The notes under the pieces are model-generated. The model saw nothing but the letters and a program-made list of their open reading frames with translations. It had not been told where the DNA came from and ran no database searches. From NCBI RefSeq assembly GCF_029889845.1, contig NZ_JARANV010000001.1, forward strand, positions 343,009-407,008: 64,000 nt of DNA, read 5' to 3'. Each line of letters starts with the position of its first letter. The first letter of the stretch is position 1. This document shows, piece by piece, positions 1-9,150 of the stretch. The translations under genes were made by a program, and so were the position numbers. This DNA is from Halomonas sp. 25-S5. Lineage in GTDB: Bacteria > Pseudomonadota > Gammaproteobacteria > Pseudomonadales > Halomonadaceae.

Positions 1-9
1 CGGTGACCG

Positions 10-903
10 ATGCCGCCCATTGACCCGACACGCTCGCCCCTGCGCGCCGACCTCCTGCTGCTGCTGGTCACGATGCTGGCCGCGGCCGGCTGGATCTTCT
101 CCAAGGAGGCCCTGGCCGGCATGCCGCCGCTGCTGTTCATCGGCACGCGCTTCTTGATCGCCGGGGGGATCCTGGCGCTCTTCGCCCTTGCCGCCCTGCG
201 TCGGCTCTCCCTTGCCGACTGGCGGCGAGCCGCCGGCGTGGGGCTGATCTTCAGTGCGGCCATCTCGCTGTGGGTGCTCGGCCTGCACCACTCCCGCCAC
301 CTCGGCGAGAGCGCCTTCATCAACAGCCTGGGTATCCTGCTGGTCCCGGTGGTGGCACGCCTGCTGTTCGGCGATCGGCCGCCGCGCACCACCTGGATCG
401 CCCTCCCGGTGGCACTGGTCGGCTTCATGCTGCTGTCGTTGAATGCGGGCTTCCGGATCGAGCCCGGCCAGTGGCTGATCGCCGGCTCGGCGCTGGTCTT
501 CTCGGTGCTGATCAATGCCAACTCGCGGGTGGTGCGCCGTGTGCCCGCCCTGCCGCTGACCGCCATCCAGCTGGTGGTGGTGGGCCTGGTACTCACCCTC
601 GCCTCCCTGCCCGTCGAACCCTGGCCGTCACGCCTCTCGGCGGCCACGCTCGGCTGGGTCGCCGCCAGCATCCTCTTCGCCAGCACCCTGCGCTTCTTCC
701 TCCAGGTCCACGCCCAGGGCCTGACCACCCCCAGCCATGCCGCGGTCATCCTGATGCTCGAGGCGGTCTGGACCGCACTGATGGCCGCCTGGTGGTTCGG
801 CGAGACCATGACGCTGCTCCAGCTGCTGGGCTGCTCGCTGATATTCGCGGCCCTGCTGATCAACCGCTGGTACTGGGTACGGCGACTCTTCAAGCGGCGC
901 TGA
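10..903 (+). CDS. EamA/DMT-family inner-membrane transporter
   Basis: A 297-residue, very hydrophobic protein with about ten predicted membrane segments, arranged as two EamA halves (roughly residues 12-140 and 150-290). That length and repeat structure are usual for drug/metabolite exporters of the DMT superfamily. The N-terminal half carries the typical A.GWIFSKEAL.G segment and the C-terminal half ends in a short Arg-rich cytoplasmic tail (RRLFKRR). The substrate cannot be read from sequence; relatives export amino acids or nucleotide metabolites. The gene starts at an ATG at the very left edge, so its upstream context is unknown. Its end lies 62 bp before the next small membrane-protein gene. 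Confidence 0.85.
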   Translation: MPPIDPTRSPLRADLLLLLVTMLAAAGWIFSKEALAGMPPLLFIGTRFLIAGGILALFALAALRRLSLADWRRAAGVGLIFSAAISLWVLGLHHSRHLGESAFINSLGILLVPVVARLLFGDRPPRTTWIALPVALVGFMLLSLNAGFRIEPGQWLIAGSALVFSVLINANSRVVRRVPALPLTAIQLVVVGLVLTLASLPVEPWPSRLSAATLGWVAASILFASTLRFFLQVHAQGLTTPSHAAVILMLEAVWTALMAAWWFGETMTLLQLLGCSLIFAALLINRWYWVRRLFKRR

Positions 904-965
904 ATGCCGTATCATGGCGCCAGCGTGCGCATCGCCACCGACGCTCGGCCACCCATGAGGACTCG

Positions 966-1391
966 ATGCCCAAGGTAAGACACTACGCCGATATCGTTGC
1001 CATCCTCGCCGGCCTGATGTGGCTGGTGCTCTACTGGTCGGTCAGCATCTCCGCGCACCTGGGCAGCATCGAACCCAGCCTCGCCGCCCTGTTGATGTTC
1101 GGCAGCCTGATCCTGATCAGCTTCGTGCACCGCCCCATCCGCGTGCTGCTCGGCCGCTACCATGTCCGCAAGCGACGCACCGAGATGTGGATGCACATCC
1201 TCGCCCTGCCCCTGACCCTGGCCTTCCTGCTGGCCATCGTCATCGACCACCTCATCACCCCGATGAACGGCGAGCAGAAGATGCTGCTGTTCAACGTGCT
1301 GGCCACCGCCGGCTGGCTGGTGTTCGTCTTCACCCTGGTGGTCAAGCTGCTGTGTCACCTCGTCCAGCAGAAGCGCAAGGCCAAGCGATAA
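966..1391 (+). CDS. Small four-helix membrane protein, function unknown
   Basis: A 141-residue protein starting at ATG (MPKVRHYADIVA). Four hydrophobic stretches at about residues 9-27, 37-53, 74-95 and 107-130 predict an inner-membrane protein. Basic loops (HVRKRR near residue 67, a QQKRKAKR tail) suggest the loop after helix 2 and the C-terminus are cytoplasmic. I do not recognise the family. The longer upstream extension of this frame overlaps the EamA gene in a GC-rich shadow and was discarded. It is followed by a REP-like palindrome rather than another gene on the same strand. Confidence 0.7.
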   Translation: MPKVRHYADIVAILAGLMWLVLYWSVSISAHLGSIEPSLAALLMFGSLILISFVHRPIRVLLGRYHVRKRRTEMWMHILALPLTLAFLLAIVIDHLITPMNGEQKMLLFNVLATAGWLVFVFTLVVKLLCHLVQQKRKAKR

Positions 1392-1440
1392 GCCGTCCAC
1401 AAGGGTGCGGGATCTCCATCGCGTGCAAGGGGAGAAGCCC

Positions 1441-1512
1441 TTGTGGGAGCTGTGCTTGCACCGCGATTCGAACAGCCGAGCGCAAATCGCCGTGCAAGCA
1501 CGGCTCCCACAA
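1441..1512. repeat. REP-like palindrome, GTGGGAGC family
   Basis: Two arms of 28 bp (1441-1468 and 1485-1512) are almost perfect reverse complements. Each contains TTGTGGGAGC, then GCTTGCA, then a CGCGAT/CGGCGAT end. It sits between convergent genes. The same words recur at about 4.8, 46.8, 60.6 and 62.4 kb. Confidence 0.85.
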
Positions 1513-1531
1513 CGCCTTATACCCCCCCCCT

Positions 1532-2773
1532 TCAGAACCTCTCGGCCCGAAACGGCGCCATATCGATTTCCGGACGCTCGCCGTCCATCATCTGGCCGAG
1601 CAGGCGGCCTGTGGCCGGGCCCAGGGTGAAGCCCTGGTGGCCATGGCCAAGCGCCAGCCAGAGCCCCTCCTGCCCCGGCGCCGGGCCGATGACCGGCTTC
1701 ATGTCCGGGGTGCAAGGCCTCGCGCCTTTCCAGGGCTCGGCATCCAGCCGCTCGCCCAAGGGGAAGAGTTTTTTCGCCACACGCTCGGCGGCGGCCAGCT
1801 GTTGCAGGTGCGGTGGCGCCTCGAGGCGCTCGAGTTCCGCGCCGGTGGTCAGGCGGATCCCCGCCTGCATGGGAGCCAGCAGGTAGCCGACCTCGGCGTC
1901 CATCACCCAGTGGCCGAGCCTGGCCGAGCCCGTCGCGCCGTAATGCATGTGATAGCCGCGCTTGACGAACAGCGGTATCTCCAGCCCCAGGCGTGAGAAC
2001 CAGTCACGCGACCAGGGGCCCATGGCCATCACCACCTGCTCGGCGTCCAGTTCACCCTCGGAGGTGGCGACCCGCCAACCGGCGCCATGGCGAGCGACGT
2101 CGGTCACGTCCGCCTGCAACACACGCCCCCCTTCGGCCTCGAAACTGCGGGCATAGGCCTGTACCAGGCCACCGGGATCGGCCACCGTCCAGGGCTGCTC
2201 CCAGTGGATCGCCCCGGCCAGCTCATCGCTCAGGTCGGGCTCCAGGGTCGCCAGCTCACTCGCATCCAGTGCCCGGTAGCGGACACCGAACCGCTCGGCG
2301 TTGGCCTCGGCATCCCGCAGGCGCGCCGACATGGCCTCCCGGGTGCGATAGACCTCCAGCCAACCCTCCTTACGTACCAGATGCTCGGCCCCGGCCGCCT
2401 CGACCATCGGCGCATGCGCCTCCAGCGACAGGCAGATCAGCGAGGCATATTCGGGCACGATGCGCGCATAACGCTTGGGGGCGGAGTTCTGCCAGTACTG
2501 CAGCAGGGCCCCGGCGGCCCGCACCATGCCACCGGGCCGGTAGCGGATATCCACCTGGCGGTTGGGCAGCACCCGCAGCATGGTGGCGAGATCCCGCGGG
2601 AAGGGATAGGGCCGCACGGCCTCGCGCTGGATGATGCCGGCATTGCCGAAGGAGGTCTCGCGCCCCGGCTCCCGGCGGTCGACCAGGGTCACCGAGTGCC
2701 CACGTCGAGCCAGGTACCAGGCGACCGACACGCCGACCATCCCGGCACCCATCACCACGATTTCACGCGCCAT
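1532..2773 (-). CDS. D-amino-acid dehydrogenase-like FAD oxidoreductase (DAO family)
   Basis: A 413-residue flavoprotein. The N-terminus has the dinucleotide-binding motif GAGMVGVSVAWYLARRG (residues 8-24) followed by an acidic strand end (VTLVDRREPG). The C-terminus has the DAO-family segment PVIGPAPGQEGLWLALGHGH followed by GFTLGPATGRLLG. Length and layout match the DadA small-subunit group, which oxidises D-amino acids to 2-oxo acids and passes electrons to the respiratory chain. No alanine racemase gene (dadX) is adjacent, so the substrate is uncertain; related oxidases of sarcosine or hydroxyproline type cannot be excluded. Confidence 0.8.
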   Translation of the reverse strand: MAREIVVMGAGMVGVSVAWYLARRGHSVTLVDRREPGRETSFGNAGIIQREAVRPYPFPRDLATMLRVLPNRQVDIRYRPGGMVRAAGALLQYWQNSAPKRYARIVPEYASLICLSLEAHAPMVEAAGAEHLVRKEGWLEVYRTREAMSARLRDAEANAERFGVRYRALDASELATLEPDLSDELAGAIHWEQPWTVADPGGLVQAYARSFEAEGGRVLQADVTDVARHGAGWRVATSEGELDAEQVVMAMGPWSRDWFSRLGLEIPLFVKRGYHMHYGATGSARLGHWVMDAEVGYLLAPMQAGIRLTTGAELERLEAPPHLQQLAAAERVAKKLFPLGERLDAEPWKGARPCTPDMKPVIGPAPGQEGLWLALGHGHQGFTLGPATGRLLGQMMDGERPEIDMAPFRAERF

Positions 2774-2854
2774 CTCTGACTCCTTGTCTGCTGTACGGGG
2801 GGCTGGAACCGAGCATGCACCTTAGCCGCGCAGAGAGAAAGCCACGGCTCGCCC

Positions 2855-3316
2855 TCAGTGGCTGGAATCATCCTCCCGCACCCGCAGCTTGGCACGGATG
2901 AAGTCCGAATGGCTCACGTGCAGCAATTCCGCCAGGCGGCGAATGCGGTGCTCCTCCAGGTGATGCTGCTCACCATCGGCCAGCGAGAGCGACCACATCA
3001 TGCGCACCAGCTCGCAACGCTCGCCATAATCGAAGTGCTCCTTGACCAGGCTGACGAACTGGTAATGGTCCACCGCCGACTCGGCCTCTTCCCGGGCCAG
3101 GCGCATCAGTTCGTCGAGATCCGCCTCCGCCAGCTCGAAGCGCCGCTGCAGCAGTTGGCGAAGCAGGGCGACCTCGCTGTCGTCGAAGTGGTAGTCGGCA
3201 CGTGCCACCTCGAACAGCAGTGCCGCCGTGGCCAGCTCCAGCGTGGGGGCCGCCTGCTCAGCGCCTCCACCGTCGGCCATCATATCGCTGAAAAAACGCT
3301 GTATCGAATCGATCAT
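2855..3316 (-). CDS. TerB-like helical protein
   Basis: A 153-residue acidic, all-helical protein. It has the TerB-like pattern of two copies of an acidic D.e..D.E..ll core: ARADYHFDDSEVALLRQLL near residue 40 and MMWSLSLADGEQHHLEEHRI near residue 105. TerB-like domains bind metal and are linked to membrane-stress and tellurite-resistance modules, but no ter cluster is present here. No signal peptide. It stands alone between the DadA-like gene and ugd, all on the minus strand, with short gaps. Confidence 0.7.
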   Translation of the reverse strand: MIDSIQRFFSDMMADGGGAEQAAPTLELATAALLFEVARADYHFDDSEVALLRQLLQRRFELAEADLDELMRLAREEAESAVDHYQFVSLVKEHFDYGERCELVRMMWSLSLADGEQHHLEEHRIRRLAELLHVSHSDFIRAKLRVREDDSSH

Positions 3317-3376
3317 CCTGACTCTCCTCGTGGCGGCAGACCCGAGACAATCTTTCAGACCCGCCTTAAGGCTGGC

Positions 3377-4714
3377 TTATACCAGCAGCGACTCCCCCCG
3401 CCCCACGGCGAAGTAGAGCAGCCCGGCCGCCTTCACCGCGTCCGGCTCGAAGAGATTACGCCCGTCGACGACCACCGGCATGGCCAGCTGCTGCTTCAGC
3501 CAGGCGAAGTCCAGGGTGCGGAACTCCTTCCACTCGGTGCAGATCACCAGGGCATCGGCGCCCTTCACCGCCTGGATGCGATCGCCCACCAGCACCAGGT
3601 CATCGCGCTCGCCGTAGAGCCGGCGGCACTCCTTCATTGCCTCGGGATCATAGGCCTGCACCTTCGCGCCGGCGTCCCACAGCGCCTCCATCAGGGTGCG
3701 GCTGGGCGCGTCGCGCATGTCGTCGGTGTTGGGCTTGAAGGCCAGCCCCCACAGCGCGATGGTCTTGCCGGTGAGGTCATGGTCGAAGGCCTGCGCCAGC
3801 TTGGCGAAGAGGGTCTGCTTCTGGCGCCGGTTCACCGCCTCCACGGCGGTCAATAGCTCCGCCTGGTAGTCCACGTCGGCCGCGGTGCGCGCCAGGGCCT
3901 GCACGTCCTTGGGGAAGCACGAGCCGCCATAGCCGCAGCCCGGGTAGATGAACTGGTAGCCGATACGCGGGTCCGAGCCGATGCCGCGACGCACCTGCTC
4001 CACGTCGGCCCCCAGCCGCTCGGCCAGGTTGGCGATCTCGTTCATGAAGCTGATCTTGGTGGCCAGCATGGCGTTGGCCGCGTACTTGGTCAGCTCGGCG
4101 GCGCGCACGTCCATGAACATCAGCTTTTCCTGCTGACGGATGTAGGGGGCATAGCACTCGCGCATCAGCGCCATCACCCGTTCGGCCTCGGTGCCGACGA
4201 TGATCCGCGCGCCGTGGGTGAAGTCCTCGATGGCCGCCCCTTCCTTGAGGAATTCCGGATTGGAGCAGACGTCGACCTCGAGGGCCTCGCCCCGGGCCTG
4301 GAGCGCGTTCACCACCGTCTCGCGCACCCGGTCCGCCGTGCCCACCGGCACGGTGGACTTGTCGACGATGACCTTGTAGTCCGCCATGTGCTTGCCGATG
4401 GTCTCGGCCACCGCCAGCACGTACGTCAGGTCGGCGCTGCCGTCCTCGTCCGGCGGTGTGCCCACGGCGATGAACTGCAGGGTTCCGAAGGCCACCGCCG
4501 CTTCCGGGTCGGTGGTGAAGCGTAGCCGCCCCGCCGCCATGTTGGCCTTCACCATGGGCTCGAGCCCCGGCTCGAAGATGGGGATCTCGCCGCCCTCCAG
4601 CCGGGCGATCTTGTCGGCGTCGACGTCCACGCACAGCACGTCATGGCCCACGTCGGCCAGGCAGGTGCCGGTTACCAGCCCCACGTACCCCGTCCCGAAA
4701 ATGGTGATCTTCAT
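3377..4714 (-). CDS. ugd: UDP-glucose 6-dehydrogenase
   Basis: A 445-residue enzyme that oxidises UDP-glucose to UDP-glucuronate with two NAD+. The N-terminal Rossmann motif is [20 protein letters not shown] (from residue 7). The catalytic cysteine lies in [20 protein letters not shown] (around residue 260). The C-terminal domain shows [17 protein letters not shown] and ends normally, so the gene is full length. UDP-glucuronate would feed the epimerase encoded next on the same strand. The 219 bp between the two hold REP-like repeats, so they may be co-regulated rather than tightly co-transcribed. Confidence 0.95.
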   Translation of the reverse strand: MKITIFGTGYVGLVTGTCLADVGHDVLCVDVDADKIARLEGGEIPIFEPGLEPMVKANMAAGRLRFTTDPEAAVAFGTLQFIAVGTPPDEDGSADLTYVLAVAETIGKHMADYKVIVDKSTVPVGTADRVRETVVNALQARGEALEVDVCSNPEFLKEGAAIEDFTHGARIIVGTEAERVMALMRECYAPYIRQQEKLMFMDVRAAELTKYAANAMLATKISFMNEIANLAERLGADVEQVRRGIGSDPRIGYQFIYPGCGYGGSCFPKDVQALARTAADVDYQAELLTAVEAVNRRQKQTLFAKLAQAFDHDLTGKTIALWGLAFKPNTDDMRDAPSRTLMEALWDAGAKVQAYDPEAMKECRRLYGERDDLVLVGDRIQAVKGADALVICTEWKEFRTLDFAWLKQQLAMPVVVDGRNLFEPDAVKAAGLLYFAVGRGESLLV

Positions 4715-4786
4715 TCCCTGTCTCCCGATCTGTCCTGATGATCTCTTCTATTCATGACGCATGCCTTGCAAGCGTCCATGGCAATC

Positions 4787-4911
4787 CCTTCGCGCTGCAA
4801 GCAGCGCTCCTACAATAGCTATGGCGCCCTCTCCCAATGTGATTCAGGTTGTGGGAGCCGCCGGTATTGTGGGAGCCATCGGTATTGTGGGAGCTGTGCT
4901 TGCACGGCGAT
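4787..4911. repeat. REP-like cluster with an 18-bp tandem repeat
   Basis: Three head-to-tail units begin TTGTGGGAGC at 4849, 4867 and 4885; the first two are 18 bp (TTGTGGGAGCCRYCGGTA). The third runs into the GCTTGCACGGCGAT form of the GTGGGAGC family. A diverged inverted copy (GCAAGCAGCGCTCCTACAA) lies at about 4797-4815. The cluster fills the ugd-epimerase gap. Confidence 0.8.
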
Positions 4912-4933
4912 GGCCCGACGCCTCCGCATGCCC

Positions 4934-5941
4934 CTAGACCCCATAGAACCCGCGGTACCACTCAACAAACTTCCTCACGCCCTCTTCCACGCCCACCCGG
5001 GGCCGATACCCCGTCGCCTGGAACAGCGCCTCGGTGTCCGCCCAGGTGCGTGGCACGTCCCCCGGCTGCATGGGCTGGAAATCGCAGATCGCCTCACGCC
5101 CGGTGGCCGCTTCCACCGCGCGGATGAAGTCCATCAACGGCACCGGGCTACCATGGCCGATGTTATAGAGCGCATAGGGCGCACTGGAGCTGTCGGGGCC
5201 CGCCTCGCTGGCCTGCCACTGCGGATTTGGCTGGGGGATGCGCGCCAGCACCCGCACGACCCCCTCGACGATGTCATCGATATAGGTGAAGTCCCGCTCC
5301 ATGTCGCCATGGTTATAGACTTGGATCGGCTCGCCGGCCAGCACCGCCCGGGTGAACTTGAACATCGCCATGTCCGGCCGCCCCCAGGGCCCGTAGACCG
5401 TGAAGAAGCGCAGCCCGGTGGTCGGCAGCCCGTAGAGGTGGGCATAGGTGTGCGACATCAGCTCATTGGCCTTCTTGGTGGCCGCATAGAGGCTGATGGG
5501 ATGGTCCACGGCATCCGAGGTGGCAAAGGGCACATGCTCGTTCATGCCATACACCGAGCTCGAGGAGGCATAGACCAGGTGCTCGACCCCCTGATGCCGG
5601 CAGCCCTCCAGCACGTTCAGGTGCCCCACCAGGTTGCTGTCAGCATAGACATGCGGGTTCTCCAGCGAGTAGCGCACCCCGGCCTGGGCCGCCAGGTGGA
5701 TGACCCGGTCGAAGCGATGCTCGGCGAACAACGCCGCCATCCCTGCGCGGTCGGCCAGGTCCAGCCGGATGAACCGCACGTCCTCGCAGTCGGCGAGGTC
5801 GTCGAGCCGTGCCTGCTTGAGCGACACGTCATAGTAGTCGTTGAGATTGTCGATGCCGACGATCTCATGGCCCTGGCCGGCCAGTCGCCTGGCCACGGCA
5901 TGACCGATAAACCCGGCCATGCCGGTGATCAGAAGCTTCAT
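4934..5941 (-). CDS. NAD-dependent sugar epimerase, UDP-glucuronate 4-epimerase type
   Basis: A 335-residue extended short-chain dehydrogenase. The start at ATG 5941 (MKLLITGMAGFIG) puts the TGxxGFIG NAD-binding motif at the N-terminus; a longer frame upstream is untranslated shadow. Catalytic Ser-Tyr-Lys elements are visible as YASSSSVYG and SLYAATKKANE. The segment HAVARRLAGQGHEIVGIDNL followed by NDYYDVSLK is typical of UDP-glucuronate 4-epimerases (GalU-producing, Lpl/CapI group). With ugd next door, the likely product is UDP-galacturonate for the surface glycan. UDP-glucose 4-epimerase activity is possible but less likely. Confidence 0.88.
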   Translation of the reverse strand: MKLLITGMAGFIGHAVARRLAGQGHEIVGIDNLNDYYDVSLKQARLDDLADCEDVRFIRLDLADRAGMAALFAEHRFDRVIHLAAQAGVRYSLENPHVYADSNLVGHLNVLEGCRHQGVEHLVYASSSSVYGMNEHVPFATSDAVDHPISLYAATKKANELMSHTYAHLYGLPTTGLRFFTVYGPWGRPDMAMFKFTRAVLAGEPIQVYNHGDMERDFTYIDDIVEGVVRVLARIPQPNPQWQASEAGPDSSSAPYALYNIGHGSPVPLMDFIRAVEAATGREAICDFQPMQPGDVPRTWADTEALFQATGYRPRVGVEEGVRKFVEWYRGFYGV

Positions 5942-6051
5942 GGTAGTTCCCTGCCTTGTGCCTGACCCGCCCTTTGCCTCAACAGGCCGGCGGGAATTGT
6001 AACGCAATAGAAGACCAACCGCGTCCCTGCATGCCCGACACGACGGCATGA

Positions 6052-6057
6052 TAGAAT
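6052..6057 (+). promoter_or_regulatory. Candidate -10 box for the LtaS-like gene
   Basis: TAGAAT in the 169-bp gap between divergent genes. If used, transcription would begin near 6064, which rules out the upstream ATG at 6048 and supports the start at 6111. No convincing -35 box is visible. Confidence 0.35.
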
Positions 6058-6110
6058 ATGGCGTTTTCAAGACACCCCCTCGATCCGACCACGCTGACGT
6101 TCCAGAGGCC

Positions 6111-8033
6111 ATGACCCGATCACACTCCCCGCGCCCCGCCCTCTTCCGCACCTGGCTGCGCTTCTTCCTGACGCTGGCCCTGCTGACCTGGGGCCTGCGC
6201 CTGGCGGCATCGTTTCTGATGACGCCGGAAGGGCTCTGGCCCACCGCCTGGTGGTGGGGGCTGCGCTTCGACCTGGCCATCGCGGCACTGATGGCGGGGC
6301 TCACCGTGCTGGTGATCTGGCCACTCGCCCGCCTGCTGCCTCGCCTTCCCCGCCGGGGCTGGCTGGTGCCGGTCACCGCCATCCTCCTGTTCGCCCATCT
6401 CGGCGACTGGCTCTACTGGCAGGAGACAGGCCGCCACGTCGGCTACGAAGCCGGCGAACTGATGAACTCAGCCGGCAGCCTGGGCGGCATGCTGATGGCC
6501 CAGTGGCCCTATCTCGTCGGCATCCTCCTGCTGCTGGGGCTGGCCGCGCTGGTTCCCTGGTGCCGAGCAAACGGTCAACGCCAAGGTCTGAAACCGGAAC
6601 TCGCCCTGCTGGCCGTGATCGCCGCCACCGTGCTGATCGTGCGGGGCGGGATCAGCGGCGTTCCCCAGAGCCCGGACGATGCCCTGCGCCTCGGCGAACC
6701 CGAGGCGGCGACCGCCGCGCTCAACGGCGCCTATGCCGCCCTGCACGGCCTTCAGCGCGGCAAGCAGCATGACCTCGAACCGATGGTCCTCGATGACATG
6801 AGCGAGGCTGAGGCACGTCAACGGGTGGACGAGCTCTATCCGAACGTCTCTCGGCTAGGGCCCGACACCAACACACGGCCGGTCAACGTGGTCGTCGTGT
6901 TGCTGGAAAGCTGGGCCAGCGAGTTCATGCAGCCGCTCGAGGATGGCCGCGTCGTCACGCCCCGCTTCGATGCCCTCGCCGAGCGGAGCCTCAGCACGCG
7001 TAACATGATCGCCGGTGGGCGGCGCACCACCGAAGGCATGTTCAGCCTGTTTTGCAGCTTCCAGAACCCGCCCGGCGAGACCATCGCCCAGACCAACCTG
7101 GCCATGCGCGACTACGCCTGCCTGCCGGAGCTGCTGAACAAGGCCGGCTGGCAGAGCGCCTTCTTCCAGGGCTCCCACGAGAACACCAGCGGCACCGGCG
7201 CCTTCGCCCAGTCGCTGGGCTTCCAGGCGAGTTACGGCAAGGAGGCGATCAGCGAGCGCACCCTTGCCGAGAACTACTGGGGCGTTCATGACCGCGACCT
7301 CTATCGTTTTACGCTGGAGCACATGGACGACATGGCCGAGCCGATGCTGATCGGCATCAACACCAACACCACCCATGACACCACCGTGCCCGAGAGCGTG
7401 GATCGCCTGATCGACAGCGACAGCCGCTGGGCCGGCATCCGCAATACCCTGCATCTGGCCGATGAGGATCTGGGGCGCTTCATCGAGGCCCTGGAGAAAC
7501 GCGACTGGCAGCATCCCTGGCTGGTGGTGATGGTTTCCGACCACACCTCCCGGGTCGAGGGCACCATCCTCGAGCGCTCGCGCCTGCCTTTCGCCCTCTA
7601 TGGCCCCGGGCTGGTCGAACCGGGCACGCCGGAGCGCACGCCTCACCAGCGCGACGTGGCCCCCACCGTGGCCGAGATCCTCAATATCTCCATGCCCTCC
7701 GCCATGGGACATTCGCTGCTCGACCCGGATGCGCCCCAGCTGGCCGAGTATCACCAGGCCGGCACCCTGGGCTGGGTCATGGCCGACAGCGTGGTAGAGT
7801 TCTCCCTGCGCGACCCGAACCAGCAACGCTGCTTCGACTGGCAGCCACCAGAAACCCCGGGGCCGGAAAGGGCCTGCTCACCCCATGAAGTGGAAGGCGT
7901 ACAGGATGCCTATGCCCTGACCCAACAGGCCCAGGAGGCCCTCTTCTCGGGAACCACCCAACGCTTTGTCCCGCTGGCCCGTCACCTCGAAGTCGACACG
8001 AGCCCACAGTTCGCCGGCAGGGAGGCACCATGA
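6111..8033 (+). CDS. LtaS-like membrane sulfatase-fold phosphotransferase
   Basis: A 640-residue protein with about five N-terminal membrane helices (residues 1-190) and a periplasmic alkaline-phosphatase-fold domain. The domain shows VVVVLLESWASEF (metal-binding Glu), the nucleophile motif GGRRTTEGMFSLF (Thr) and a C-terminal metal site MVSDHTSRVEG. Relatives move phosphoglycerol or phosphoethanolamine from membrane lipids to glycans. Here the most likely acceptor is the LPS core or polysaccharide, because the gene overlaps the next GT4 gene by four bases (ATGA) and leads into a WaaP-like kinase. ATG 6111 is preferred over 6048, which would add residues of no family character. Confidence 0.85.
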   Translation: MTRSHSPRPALFRTWLRFFLTLALLTWGLRLAASFLMTPEGLWPTAWWWGLRFDLAIAALMAGLTVLVIWPLARLLPRLPRRGWLVPVTAILLFAHLGDWLYWQETGRHVGYEAGELMNSAGSLGGMLMAQWPYLVGILLLLGLAALVPWCRANGQRQGLKPELALLAVIAATVLIVRGGISGVPQSPDDALRLGEPEAATAALNGAYAALHGLQRGKQHDLEPMVLDDMSEAEARQRVDELYPNVSRLGPDTNTRPVNVVVVLLESWASEFMQPLEDGRVVTPRFDALAERSLSTRNMIAGGRRTTEGMFSLFCSFQNPPGETIAQTNLAMRDYACLPELLNKAGWQSAFFQGSHENTSGTGAFAQSLGFQASYGKEAISERTLAENYWGVHDRDLYRFTLEHMDDMAEPMLIGINTNTTHDTTVPESVDRLIDSDSRWAGIRNTLHLADEDLGRFIEALEKRDWQHPWLVVMVSDHTSRVEGTILERSRLPFALYGPGLVEPGTPERTPHQRDVAPTVAEILNISMPSAMGHSLLDPDAPQLAEYHQAGTLGWVMADSVVEFSLRDPNQQRCFDWQPPETPGPERACSPHEVEGVQDAYALTQQAQEALFSGTTQRFVPLARHLEVDTSPQFAGREAP

Positions 8034-9124
8034 TGACCACCGACGCAAAAACCCGAGAGCCGCAGAAGCGATTCGCCTTCGTCATCGAGGACCTCTACGG
8101 CGGCGGCGCCCAGAAGTCGCTACTCTATACCGCCGACCAGTTACGCCAGCGCGGCCACGAAGTCATCGTCTTTACTCTCCGTGAGCTGATCGAACACCGC
8201 ATCCCGGAAGGGCTCGCCATCGAGAACCTTGGCGTGGTGACCCCCTTCACCAAGGCCACCACCACGGCGCTCACCGAGAAGTGGCAAGCGCGCAGGATCG
8301 CCCGGGCCCTGGCGGCCTGGCGCCCGGACGTGGTGATCTCCTGTTCCTGCGACAAGATCACCCGCCACCTTCGCCACCCCAACCTCTACTTCTGGGTGAA
8401 GTCCGACGTCTCCGCCAAGTTCAGTGACCCGAAGAAGCGGGAGCGGGCCTTCGACAAGGTGCGCCGCTTCTATGGCGGCCGGCAGGTCATCGCCGTCTCC
8501 AAGGGCGTGAAGGAGAACCTCGAGAACGTGGTGGGCCTCGAGGCCGAGCGGATCCTGCCCATCTACAACCCCTACGAGCGCGCCCCCTTCGTCGAGATGG
8601 CGGCGGAACCTGCCGAGCTTCCCGCGGGGGAATTCTTCCTCTGCGTAGCGGCGCTGGAGCCCCGCAAGCGCCACGACCGCCTGCTGCGCGCCTATGCCGA
8701 GAGCGGCGTGGCCACACCGCTGGTGATCATGGGCAAGGGCAAGCCGGAGCACGAAGCCGCCATCCGCCGCCAGGTCGCCGAGCTCGGCCTGGAGGCGCGG
8801 GTCCGCTTCGCCGGCTACCATCGCAACCCCTACCCCTGGATCGCTGCCGCCAAGGCGATGCTCCTGACCTCGGATGCCGAAGGGCTGCCCCGGGTGCTGA
8901 TCGAGGCCTTGCTGCTGCACACTCCGGTGATCAGCGTCGACTGCCCCAGCGGGCCGAAGGAGATCCTCACCCAGGAGCTCGCCGACTTCCTGGTGGCCCC
9001 GGAAAACGAAAGGGGCCTGGCCGATGCGATCGCGCGCATGGACCAGGCCCCCATCGAGATCGAGGAACGCCACTACCGGCAGTTCCTCAAGGAAAGCGTG
9101 CTGCCCCAGTTCGAGGCCCTGTGA
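8030..9124 (+). CDS. Glycosyltransferase family 4
   Basis: A 364-residue GT-B enzyme. The N-terminal acceptor domain begins FAFVIEDLYGGGAQKSLLY, a common GT4 opening. The donor domain has FLCVAALEPRKRHDRLLRAY and the retaining E-x7-E motif in TSDAEGLPRVLIEALLLHTP. The start overlaps the stop of the LtaS-like gene (ATGA) behind a GGGAGG ribosome-binding site; a second ATG three bases on is equally possible. It closely resembles the GT4 at 10763-11914 in its C-terminal half. Probably adds a core-oligosaccharide or polysaccharide sugar at the cytoplasmic face; donor and acceptor unknown. Confidence 0.85.
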   Translation: MMTTDAKTREPQKRFAFVIEDLYGGGAQKSLLYTADQLRQRGHEVIVFTLRELIEHRIPEGLAIENLGVVTPFTKATTTALTEKWQARRIARALAAWRPDVVISCSCDKITRHLRHPNLYFWVKSDVSAKFSDPKKRERAFDKVRRFYGGRQVIAVSKGVKENLENVVGLEAERILPIYNPYERAPFVEMAAEPAELPAGEFFLCVAALEPRKRHDRLLRAYAESGVATPLVIMGKGKPEHEAAIRRQVAELGLEARVRFAGYHRNPYPWIAAAKAMLLTSDAEGLPRVLIEALLLHTPVISVDCPSGPKEILTQELADFLVAPENERGLADAIARMDQAPIEIEERHYRQFLKESVLPQFEAL

Positions 9125-9150
9125 TCAAGCTTGAGTAATCAGGACATGAC